Assembly: GCA_037445185.1 (NCBI GenBank)
Contig: JBBIKZ010000012.1
Coordinates: forward strand, 1 to 34,637
Length of the DNA stretch: 34,637 nt
Origin: JANWZL01 sp037445185
GTDB lineage: Bacteria > Pseudomonadota > Gammaproteobacteria > Burkholderiales > Thiobacillaceae
Direction of reading: 5' to 3'
Shown here in pieces: positions 1 to 6,522 of this stretch; the stretch's first letter is position 1, and each line of letters starts with the position of its first letter. Both the position numbers and the translations under genes were made by a program. The notes below the pieces were generated by a model, which was not told where the DNA came from, made no database searches, and worked only from the letters and a program-made list of their open reading frames with translations.

Positions 1-382
1 AACCTAAAAACCTCAGTTGACCGCTCCTTGGCCTTTGCAAAGACGCATGGAACCTGACGTTTGCGCCTCCGAGCACGCTCACCCGGAAGGTGAGACCGCT
101 ACGCGCCCGCGCTCGGGTCTGTGCGCGCGTCTGGCTGCGTTGCTCCTCCTTGCGGGGGCACCCCATAGCGTCGTCCGAGGGGCCCCGCGTGAGCGGGGAT
201 CGGACAGCGGAGGGGATGCCGGCGACTGCCCCGGGGGCGCCCGCATCCTGCGCCGCGGTCGCATCCCCTGCGGGGCCCCTGCTCCGCGCTACGCAGTCGC
301 CGACCCCGCGGCGTCGTCTCGCCTTGCCCACCACACGCACAAACCCGCCTTCGGGCGCGTTCAACTGAGGTTTTTTTAGGTT
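1..382. mobile_element. MITE-like element with terminal inverted repeats
   Basis: The first 20 bases (AACCTAAAAACCTCAGTTGA) are repeated in inverted form at 361-382, where the T run is two bases longer (T7 instead of T5). The interior of about 340 bp is GC-rich. It has open frames on both strands but none with recognisable protein content or a ribosome binding site, so the element looks non-autonomous. The window begins exactly at the left repeat, so a target-site duplication cannot be tested and the true left boundary may lie a few bases outside. An 18-bp copy of the same end occurs alone at 15000-15017. The family is not identified. Confidence 0.6.
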
Positions 383-385
383 CAA

Positions 386-410
386 GGGCGCCGGCTGGCG
401 CCCTTTTCTT
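386..410 (+). terminator. Rho-independent terminator, orphaned from its gene
   Basis: A perfect 7-bp stem GGGCGCC/GGCGCCC (386-392 and 397-403) with a GGCT loop is followed by TTTTCTT. No plus-strand gene precedes it inside the window. It most likely belongs to a gene ending left of position 1, with the element at 1-382 inserted between that gene and its terminator. Confidence 0.75.
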
Positions 411-572
411 ATCCGGGTCCATGCACGGAGGACGGTGCGGCTTCCGCCTGACGCGGCGGCCTGAAGCTCAACCCACCAGCGGCGCCGATGTCCCTGGGGG
501 AATGTTGATTTGCCACCGGCCGGTTGGCGTGCCCATTGCATAAGTCGATAGACACGCCATCGGAGCATGACC

Positions 573-779
573 ATGACGTTCGGATACTATCGTCACCAAC
601 TGGGTACCTGTCCGAAGTGCGGATTCGCCACGCAGCGCATCCCCAAACGGCTCGTCGATCAGCTCATGAGCCGCTTCTATCCCCTGGAGCGTCACCTCTG
701 CCTGAGCCCGGCCTGCGACTGGGTGGGCAACATCAAGGCCAGCGAGACGCAGGTCGAGGCCAAGCCGGCCCAGCCCTGA
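573..779 (+). CDS. Small zinc-ribbon protein (hypothetical)
   Basis: This ORF encodes a 68-residue protein with a CPKC pair near residue 13 and a CLSPAC pair (C-x4-C) about 35 residues later, a four-cysteine arrangement that suggests a single zinc ribbon. The tail is polar and ends in a lysine/alanine/proline-rich stretch. The ATG at 573 is preferred over the in-frame ATG at 567 because GGAG at 561-564 is then 8 bases upstream instead of 2. The gene stands alone between the terminator at 386-410 and the hydrolase at 883. I do not recognise the family. Zinc binding is inferred only from cysteine spacing. The antisense frames here have no comparable motif. Confidence 0.6.
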   Translation: MTFGYYRHQLGTCPKCGFATQRIPKRLVDQLMSRFYPLERHLCLSPACDWVGNIKASETQVEAKPAQP

Positions 780-882
780 GGCGTCGACGCGATCTCGACG
801 CCGGCGTCGAATTTCCGGACAGTCGCGACGTGCCGGATGCGCTTGGCCGGCACGCGTCAGCCACCGGTACAATGCGGCCTCG

Positions 883-1902
883 ATGTGCCCTGCCGTCCGT
901 TCCAACGCCACCGTCCGCCTGAGCTGGCGGGTGCTCGTGCTGGTCCTCCTGGCCGGCTGCGCCACGCCGCGTGTGGAGACGGTCGAGGCGATCGTGACCA
1001 CCCCCGCGCTGCATGCCGACCACATCCTGACCGAGGACGGGGCGCGGCTGCCGCTCTCGCTCTGGCTGCCGCAAGGCGAGCCGCGCGCGGTGGTGCTCGC
1101 CCTGCACGGCTTCAACGACTATCGGCGCGCCTTCGAGGAGACGGGGGCGTATCTCGCCGCACGCGGGGTGGCGGTCTACGCCTATGACCAGCGCGGTTTC
1201 GGCGCCAGCCACGGCGCCGGCGGCTGGTTTGGCAGTGAGCGTCTCGCCGCCGACGTGCGGCTGGCGGCAGGTCTTCTGCGCGCGCGCCACCCCGGTCTGC
1301 CCCTCTACCTCCTCGGCGAGAGCATGGGCGGCGCGGTGGCCCTGACCGCCCTGGCGGACTTCCCCGGCGACTGGGCCGACGGGCTGATCCTGCTCGCACC
1401 GGCGGTGTGGGGGCGAAAGACCATGCCCTGGCTGCAGCGTGGCGTGCTGTGGCTTGCCGCCCATACCCTGCCCCGCAGCCGCGTGAGCGGCACGGGTCTG
1501 AACATCCGCGCCACCGACAACGACGCCGCGATCAGGAAGCTGCGCGAGGACCCCCTGGTGATCAAGGATACGCGGGTGGAGGCCCTGTGGGGGCTCACCG
1601 ACCTCATGGACCACGCCCTCTCGCTCGCCCCGCCGGCCGGGCTGCCCAGCCTCATCCTCTATGGTGAGCGCGACCAGATCATCCCCAAGCGCCCCACCTG
1701 CCGCTGGCTCGCCGCCCGGCCCGCGTCCCCCGCGCACCGCCTGGCGGTGTATCCCCAGGGCTGGCACATGCTCACGCGGGACTTGCAGGCCGTGACGGTG
1801 CTGGCCGACATCGCCGCCTGGCTGCACGACCCGCGGGCGGCCCTGCCCTCGGGGGCCGAGGTCGAAGCGCCTCTGCCGGCCTTCTGCCCGCCGCCTCGTT
1901 AG
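883..1902 (+). CDS. Lipoprotein alpha/beta hydrolase, lysophospholipase/monoacylglycerol-lipase-like
   Basis: The 339-residue protein begins with a basic stretch, a hydrophobic helix and a lipobox L-A-G-C with Cys26 as the likely lipidated residue. No aspartate follows the cysteine, which favours the outer membrane. The hydrolase core starts near residue 45. The nucleophile elbow GESMGG carries Ser147, the acid is probably Asp264 (YGERD) and the histidine His295 (GWHM), giving a complete triad in the expected order. The family cleaves ester bonds of lysophospholipids or monoglycerides; the substrate here is unknown. It is followed by a DUF502 gene about 100 bases downstream. A TACAAT hexamer at 868-873 lies so close to the ATG that the message could be nearly leaderless. 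Confidence 0.85.
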   Translation: MCPAVRSNATVRLSWRVLVLVLLAGCATPRVETVEAIVTTPALHADHILTEDGARLPLSLWLPQGEPRAVVLALHGFNDYRRAFEETGAYLAARGVAVYAYDQRGFGASHGAGGWFGSERLAADVRLAAGLLRARHPGLPLYLLGESMGGAVALTALADFPGDWADGLILLAPAVWGRKTMPWLQRGVLWLAAHTLPRSRVSGTGLNIRATDNDAAIRKLREDPLVIKDTRVEALWGLTDLMDHALSLAPPAGLPSLILYGERDQIIPKRPTCRWLAARPASPAHRLAVYPQGWHMLTRDLQAVTVLADIAAWLHDPRAALPSGAEVEAPLPAFCPPPR

Positions 1903-2010
1903 GGGCGTCGGCAGCGGACCGTCATCCCCCACGTGAGCACGGTTCGCGGCCGGCGAGCTTCTCCTCTGCGGGGATGGCGGGGGCGCGGTAGCTATGGCAA
2001 GCTCACCCGT

Positions 2011-2718
2011 ATGGTGACTCCCAGCGAATCCTGCACGCGTAAGGGACGACCCGGCGAAAAGCCCGCCCGGCCGCACTTCCTGCGCTATCTCCTGATCGGC
2101 TTCTTCACCGTGGCCCCGCTGTGGGTGACCTGGTTCGTGCTCGACTTCGTCTTCAGCCTCCTGGCCCGGACGGGGGCCCCCCTGCTGCGGGGGCTGGCCA
2201 TGGGGCTGCGCCCCTGGTCGGAACCTCTGGCCGACTGGCTGATCCATCCCACCGTGCAATACCTGCTCGCCGCCCTGGTGACCCTGGGCGGGCTCTACCT
2301 GGTGGGTGTGGTCACCTCCCTGGTGGTGGGGCGGCAGTTGCTGGCGCTGATGGAGCGGGCGCTGGCACGGCTGCCTCTCGTGCAGACCATCTACGGCGCG
2401 ACCAAGCGCTTCCTGGAGACGATGCGCGAGCCGCCCGTCCCCGGCCAGCGGGTGGTGCTGATCAGTTTTCCCTCGCCGGAGATGAAGGCGGTGGGTTTCG
2501 TGACCAAGGTGATGACCGACCCCGACACGGGCAGAAAGCTGGCGGCGGTCTATGTGCCCACCTCGCCCAACCCCACCTCCGGCTACATCGAGATCGTGCC
2601 GCTGGACGACGTCGTGCAGACCGACTGGAGCGTGGAGGAGGCGATGTCCTTCGTCATGACGGGCGGCACCAACGCGCCGGACAGGCTGCGTTTCGACAAC
2701 CCGCCGGCCCGGCCATGA
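2011..2718 (+). CDS. DUF502 family membrane protein
   Basis: The 235-residue protein has a hydrophobic segment at about residues 28-55 and a second at about 85-115, followed by a soluble C-terminal domain with the family-typical order: P-L-V-Q-T-I-Y, K-R-F-L-E-T, then V-T-K-V-M-T-D and V-Y-V-P-T-S-P-N-P-T-S-G. That places it in DUF502, a family of two-helix inner-membrane proteins without an established biochemical function. The ATG at 2011 is preferred to upstream GTG codons because the sequence before it looks non-coding. Its TGA overlaps the ATG of mnhE (ATGA at 2715-2718), so it is translationally coupled to the antiporter operon. That coupling suggests, but does not prove, a shared role at the membrane. 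Confidence 0.85.
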   Translation: MVTPSESCTRKGRPGEKPARPHFLRYLLIGFFTVAPLWVTWFVLDFVFSLLARTGAPLLRGLAMGLRPWSEPLADWLIHPTVQYLLAALVTLGGLYLVGVVTSLVVGRQLLALMERALARLPLVQTIYGATKRFLETMREPPVPGQRVVLISFPSPEMKAVGFVTKVMTDPDTGRKLAAVYVPTSPNPTSGYIEIVPLDDVVQTDWSVEEAMSFVMTGGTNAPDRLRFDNPPARP

Positions 2719-3182
2719 GCGCCATCGTCCTGCGGGCGTCCCTCTTCGCCCTCCTCTGGTGGGTGTTGACCGAGGGGCGGGCGGACGGCTGGGGCGTGGG
2801 GCTCATCTTCGTCGCCCTGGCGGTGGCGGCGAGCCTGCGCTGGCTGCCGCCGGGGCGAGCGCGACTCTCCCTGCCCGGCCTGTTGCGCTATGCCGGCTTC
2901 TTCGTCGTGCAATCGGTGCGCGGCGGCCTCCAGGTGGCCGCCCTGGCCGTGCGGCCGCGCCTCGCACTCGCCCCGGCCATGATCGAGCTCCCCCTGCGCC
3001 TGCCGCCCGGGCCGGCCGTCGTGCTGCTGACCGCCACCCTGAGCCTGCTGCCGGGCACCCTGAGCGTGCGTCTCGAGGGCACGCTCAGGGTGCACGCACT
3101 CGATGCGCGGCTGCCCATCGAGCACGAGGTGCGCACGGCCGAGGCCCATATCGCGCGCCTGTTCGGGATCGATCTGGTATGA
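2715..3182 (+). CDS. mnhE: Na+/H+ antiporter subunit E (MnhE/MbhA-like)
   Basis: The 155-residue protein has two to three N-terminal membrane helices (residues 5-75) and a soluble C-terminal part ending in EAHIARLFG. The stretch T-A-T-L-S-L-L-P-G-T-L near residues 105-115 matches the MnhE/MrpE signature (TPGT-type) and the length is normal for the family. MrpE is a small accessory subunit of multisubunit cation/proton antiporters. The start codon overlaps the stop of the DUF502 gene and its own stop overlaps the start of mnhF, so it sits inside a continuous coupled operon. Confidence 0.88.
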   Translation: MSAIVLRASLFALLWWVLTEGRADGWGVGLIFVALAVAASLRWLPPGRARLSLPGLLRYAGFFVVQSVRGGLQVAALAVRPRLALAPAMIELPLRLPPGPAVVLLTATLSLLPGTLSVRLEGTLRVHALDARLPIEHEVRTAEAHIARLFGIDLV

Positions 3183-3457
3183 CCGGACTGGAATGGCCGC
3201 TGGCCGTGTTTCTGCTCATCAACCTGTTCGTCGCCCTGATCCGCGCCGGCCGCGGCCCCACGGCGGCAGACCGCATGCTGGCGGCGTTGCTCTTCGGCAC
3301 CACGGGGGTGGGGGTGCTGCTGCTGCTCGCCCATGCCGGCGGCGGCACGCCGCTCGTCGATGCCGCTCTGGTCCTGGCGCTGCTGGCAGCCATCGCCGGG
3401 GTGGCCTTCGCGCTGCGGGCCTGGGGCGGCGAGGGGGATGGGCATGACGCCCCTTGA
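3179..3457 (+). CDS. mnhF: Na+/H+ antiporter subunit F (MnhF/MbhB-like)
   Basis: The 92-residue protein is predicted to span the membrane three times (about residues 6-24, 36-54 and 60-82). The R-x-G-R-G-P-T-A-A-D-R-M-L-A motif after the first helix is the hallmark of MnhF/MrpF. The start overlaps the mnhE stop by ATGA at 3179-3182. In Mrp complexes this subunit forms part of the small-subunit bundle next to the ion-conducting proteins. The last codons run into the mnhG start region. Confidence 0.88.
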   Translation: MTGLEWPLAVFLLINLFVALIRAGRGPTAADRMLAALLFGTTGVGVLLLLAHAGGGTPLVDAALVLALLAAIAGVAFALRAWGGEGDGHDAP

Positions 3458-3758
3458 GGCGGCGAGCGCCCTGCTGCTGCTCGCCGGGGCCGCCTTCTAC
3501 CTGGCCGGCACGGTGGGGCTGCTGCGCTTCCCCGACGTCTATGCCCGGCTGCATGCGCTCACCAAGGCCGACAACCTGGGGCTGGGCCTGCTCGTGCTGG
3601 GCTTGGCCCTGCAGGCGGAAAGCCTCGCCGCCGCCCTCAAGGTCCTGCTCGTCTGGCCCCTGGTCCTGGCCGCCAGCGCGGCGGTGAGTTACGCCATCGC
3701 CCACCGTGCCGGTCAACTCGGGCTCAAACCTTGGACCAAGAGCTCGGATCGGTCATGA
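3444..3758 (+). CDS. mnhG: Na+/H+ antiporter subunit G (MnhG/MbhC-like)
   Basis: The 104-residue protein has three hydrophobic segments. The motif G-T-V-G-L-L-R-F-P-D-V-Y-A-R-L-H-A-L-T-K-A-D-N-L-G is diagnostic for MnhG/PhaG subunits. The ATG at 3444 is chosen over the one at 3438 because the G-rich Shine-Dalgarno at 3431-3437 is then correctly spaced. The gene overlaps the end of mnhF by 14 bases and its last codons overlap the ATG of the next gene at 3755. Confidence 0.88.
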   Translation: MTPLEAASALLLLAGAAFYLAGTVGLLRFPDVYARLHALTKADNLGLGLLVLGLALQAESLAAALKVLLVWPLVLAASAAVSYAIAHRAGQLGLKPWTKSSDRS

Positions 3759-4015
3759 GCCTCATCTTCGACCTGCTGCTCGTGCTCGCCCTCTTGTGGA
3801 GCGCCTGGCGTAGCCTCTCCACGCCCGATCTCACCCGCGCCGTCGTCCTGTACATCGTCTTCGGCCTGCTCATGGCCCTGGCCTGGGCGCGGCTCGACGC
3901 CCCCGACATCGCGCTCGCCGAGGCGGCCATCGGCGCCGGTCTCACCGGCGCCCTGCTGCTCGATGCCCTCGGCGCCCTGCGGGCGCGACGCGGTGGCAGG
4001 CAGACGGGGGCGTGA
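3755..4015 (+). CDS. DUF4040 / MbhD-type antiporter subunit
   Basis: This 86-residue membrane protein has three hydrophobic helices and the motif D-A-P-D-I-A-L-A-E-A-A-I-G-A-G-L-T-G-A-L typical of DUF4040 (MbhD, or the corresponding C-terminal segment of MrpA). In classical Mrp systems the segment is fused to the large MrpA subunit. Here it is a separate gene, as in membrane-bound hydrogenase (Mbh) modules. The conserved acidic residues are those implicated in proton transfer in this family. It overlaps mnhG upstream (ATGA) and the GTG of the next gene downstream. An upstream ATG at 3731 is possible but would overlap mnhG further. Confidence 0.85.
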   Translation: MSLIFDLLLVLALLWSAWRSLSTPDLTRAVVLYIVFGLLMALAWARLDAPDIALAEAAIGAGLTGALLLDALGALRARRGGRQTGA

Positions 4016-4668
4016 GGCGGCTCGCACGGGCTGGCGTGGTGGCGGCGGGGCTGACGCTCGCCGCGGCCCTCATCCTGGCCATCGTCGAGTTGCCGGCGGC
4101 GATGGTCGCGCTGCCGGCGCAGGTCGAGGCGCATCTGGCCCAAAGCGGGGTGGAGCACCCGGTCACGGCCGTGCTGCTCAATTTCCGCGGCTATGACACC
4201 CTGCTCGAGGTGGCCGTACTGCTCATCGCCCTCATCACGCTGCTCGGCTCGACCGGCGGCCACGCGCCCGCCACGGCGCCCGATGCCAACCCCCTGACGC
4301 AGGGGCTGGCGCGGCTGGCCCTGCCCCTCGTCCTCCTCATGGCGGGCTATCTGCTCTGGGCCGGTGCCCACCGGCCGGGCGGGGCCTTCCAGGCCGGAGC
4401 GGTGCTCGCTGCCGGTGCGGTCCTCATGCAGCTCGCAGGACTCCAACCGGCCTGGGCGGGCCCGCACCGGTGGCTGCGCCTGGGGCTCACGCTGGGTTTC
4501 CTCGTCTTCCTCGCCGTGGCCGCCGCCCTCCTCGGCGAGGGCGCCCTGCTGCGCTATCCGCCCGCCTGGGCGGGCGGCCTGATCCTCCTGATCGAGGCCG
4601 GTTTGACCCTCTCCCTGGGGCTCATCCTGGCCGGGCTGTTCCTGTTCGTGACGGGGCGCAGGCCATGA
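4012..4668 (+). CDS. mnhB: MbhE-MnhB fusion-type antiporter subunit
   Basis: The 218-residue protein has an N-terminal helix and a segment with N-F-R-G-Y-D-T-L-L-E-V-A-V-L (about residues 60-73), which resembles MbhE, the last segment of MrpA. It continues into an MnhB domain with four helices and the motif H-R-P-G-G-A-F-Q-A-G near residues 122-131. The equivalent Mbh genes are separate (mbhE, mbhF), so this is a compact two-domain version. The start is a GTG overlapping the previous stop (GTGA at 4012-4015). The stop overlaps the ATG of mnhC. Confidence 0.85.
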   Translation: MRRLARAGVVAAGLTLAAALILAIVELPAAMVALPAQVEAHLAQSGVEHPVTAVLLNFRGYDTLLEVAVLLIALITLLGSTGGHAPATAPDANPLTQGLARLALPLVLLMAGYLLWAGAHRPGGAFQAGAVLAAGAVLMQLAGLQPAWAGPHRWLRLGLTLGFLVFLAVAAALLGEGALLRYPPAWAGGLILLIEAGLTLSLGLILAGLFLFVTGRRP

Positions 4669-4970
4669 GTGCCGGCCTGCTCTACGCCCTCGCCGGGGTG
4701 CTGCTCTTCGTGCTGGGTGCGGCCGGCGTGCTCCTGGCTACCCACCTGCTGCGCAGGGTCCTCGCCTTCAACGTCATGGGCAGCGGCGCTTTCCTGGTGC
4801 TGGTGGGGCTCGCCCAACGCGGCGGCGTGGCCGACCCCGTGCCGCAGGCCATGGTGCTGACCGGCATCGTCGTCGCGGTGGCGGCCACCGCGCTGGCCCT
4901 GGGCCTCGCGCGCGCCCTCCATGCCCGCACGGGCCGCACCGCGCTCAGCGAGGAGGCGTCGCGTGACTGA
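4665..4970 (+). CDS. mnhC: Na+/H+ antiporter subunit C (MnhC, NuoK-like)
   Basis: The 101-residue protein with three membrane helices contains the NuoK/MnhC-like core: R-V-L-A-F-N-V-M-G-S-G-A-F-L after helix one, then D-P-V-P-Q-A-M-V-L-T-G-I-V-V-A-V-A-x-T-A. The D-P-x-P-Q-A-(M/L)-x-L-T-x-I-V signature is specific to MnhC/MrpC. Its last 8 bases overlap the GTG start of mnhD, and an AGGAGG at 4951-4956 lies inside its 3' end to serve that gene. Confidence 0.88.
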   Translation: MSAGLLYALAGVLLFVLGAAGVLLATHLLRRVLAFNVMGSGAFLVLVGLAQRGGVADPVPQAMVLTGIVVAVAATALALGLARALHARTGRTALSEEASRD

Positions 4971-6522
4971 GGCCTGGCTCGACCCGGCCGCCTGGCTCAT
5001 CCTGCTGCCCCTCCTCTGGGCGAGCCTCTCTTTTCTGACCGGTCCGCGCCGCGGCGGCCGGCTCGCCATCGCCGCCCTGGCGGTGCAGGCCGTCCTGGCC
5101 GTCCGCCTCGCCCAGGAGATGGTCGCCTCGGGCGCGCGCGTGCATGCCGTGGGCGGCTGGGGGGCGCCGCTGGGCATCGACCTGATGGCCGACGGCCTCG
5201 CCGCGGTCATGCTGCTGCTCACCCAGGCCGTGGCCCTGCCGATCGCCCTCTATGCACAGGCCTATTTCGCCAACGCGCACCACCGCGCAGAGGCGGACGG
5301 CTCCGAACCGGCGCAAGGGTCGCCGGACATCGAGCCGTCGCCGGCTGGCGCCAGTCGCCTCGCCGACGATCCCCGCGCACACGGGGCCCCGCGTCGGGTG
5401 GCGCCAGGCGGCCACTTCTGGCCGCTGGCGGGTTTCCTGATCGCCGCCCTGAATGCCCTCTACCTCTCCGCCGACCTCTTCAACCTCTACGTCACGCTGG
5501 AGCTCATGGGGCTCGCCGCGGTGGGGCTGGTGGCGCTGGGGGGCGGCGCGGCCCAGCTCGCGGCGGCGATGCGCTACCTCCTGGTGAGCCTCACCGCTTC
5601 GGGGGCCTATCTCCTGGGGGTGGCGTTGATCTACGGCACCTACGGCACGGTGTCCATCGCCACCCTCGCCCCCCTCGTCGGCCGGGAGGTGCCGCTCGCC
5701 ACCGGGCTCGCGGCAGGGTTGATGTTGGTCGGCCTCATGGCCAAGACCGCGCTCTTCCCCTTCCACGCCTGGCTGCCGCCCGCCCACGGCGGCGCGCCGG
5801 CACCGGTCTCGGCGCTGCTCTCCGCGCTGGTGGTCAAGGCGAGCTTCTATCTCATCCTGCGACTGTGGCTCACCCCCTTCGCCCCCCTGGCGGAGACGGC
5901 GGAGTGGCTCATGGGCGGTCTCGGTACGGCCGCCATCCTGTGGGGCTCCTGGCAGGCCCTGCGCACCCGCCACATCAAGCGGCTGGTGGCCTGGTCCACG
6001 GTGGCCCAGCTGGGCTATCTCTTCCTCGTCTTTCCCCTGCTCGCGGCAGACGGGCTCGCCCTGCAGGCCGGGGTGATGCAGGCGGTGGCACACGGGCTCG
6101 CCAAGGCGGCCATGTTCGCCGCCGTGGGCGTGCTGATGCTCGCCACGGGGCGCGACACGCTGGACGGCTTGGCCGGGGTGGCCGGACGGGTACCGGTGAC
6201 CCTGTTCGCCTTCGGCCTGGCCGGCGTGACCCTCATGGGTCTGCCGCCCTCCGCTGGGTTTCTCGCCAAGTGGCTGCTCATCGACGCCGCGCTGGTGAGC
6301 GGGCAGTGGGGCTGGGTGGTGGTCATCATCGCCGGCGGGCTCCTGGCGGCGGGCTATGTCTTCCGCGTGCTGCGGGTGGCCTTCCTCGCGGTGCCGGCGG
6401 ATGCCCCCTTCCATCCCGTGCCGCGCCGGCTGGAGTGGGTGGCCTTTGCCCTCGCCACGGCCAGCGTGGCCCTGGGCCTGCGCGGCGTGGCGCTCGCGCA
6501 CCTGGTCGGGGTGGCGCCATGA
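4963..6522 (+). CDS. mnhD: Na+/H+ antiporter subunit D (ND4/NuoN-like proton channel)
   Basis: The 519-residue polytopic protein belongs to the proton-translocating NADH dehydrogenase/Mrp superfamily. The N-T-L-type loop (Y-V-T-L-E-L-M-G-L-A) carries the conserved glutamate. G-L-M-A-K-T-A-L-F-P-F-H-A-W-L-P-P-A-H-G carries the conserved lysine and HxWLPxAH motif, followed by A-P-V-S-A-L-L-S-A-L-V-V-K-A. The GTG at 4963 is the start because a perfect AGGAGG sits 6 bases upstream. Residues about 108-155 form a charged, proline-rich, low-complexity insertion between two helices that looks atypical for the family. The gene overlaps mnhC and the next subunit. Confidence 0.88.
   Translation: MTEAWLDPAAWLILLPLLWASLSFLTGPRRGGRLAIAALAVQAVLAVRLAQEMVASGARVHAVGGWGAPLGIDLMADGLAAVMLLLTQAVALPIALYAQAYFANAHHRAEADGSEPAQGSPDIEPSPAGASRLADDPRAHGAPRRVAPGGHFWPLAGFLIAALNALYLSADLFNLYVTLELMGLAAVGLVALGGGAAQLAAAMRYLLVSLTASGAYLLGVALIYGTYGTVSIATLAPLVGREVPLATGLAAGLMLVGLMAKTALFPFHAWLPPAHGGAPAPVSALLSALVVKASFYLILRLWLTPFAPLAETAEWLMGGLGTAAILWGSWQALRTRHIKRLVAWSTVAQLGYLFLVFPLLAADGLALQAGVMQAVAHGLAKAAMFAAVGVLMLATGRDTLDGLAGVAGRVPVTLFAFGLAGVTLMGLPPSAGFLAKWLLIDAALVSGQWGWVVVIIAGGLLAAGYVFRVLRVAFLAVPADAPFHPVPRRLEWVAFALATASVALGLRGVALAHLVGVAP

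Noticed and set aside
17..422. Short ORFs on both strands inside the TIR element
   Set aside because: No ribosome binding site and no recognisable content; mutually overlapping frames in very GC-rich DNA.
733..2259. Minus-strand frame of 508 codons opposite the hydrolase and DUF502 genes
   Set aside because: It overlaps two well-supported genes and has shadow-like composition.
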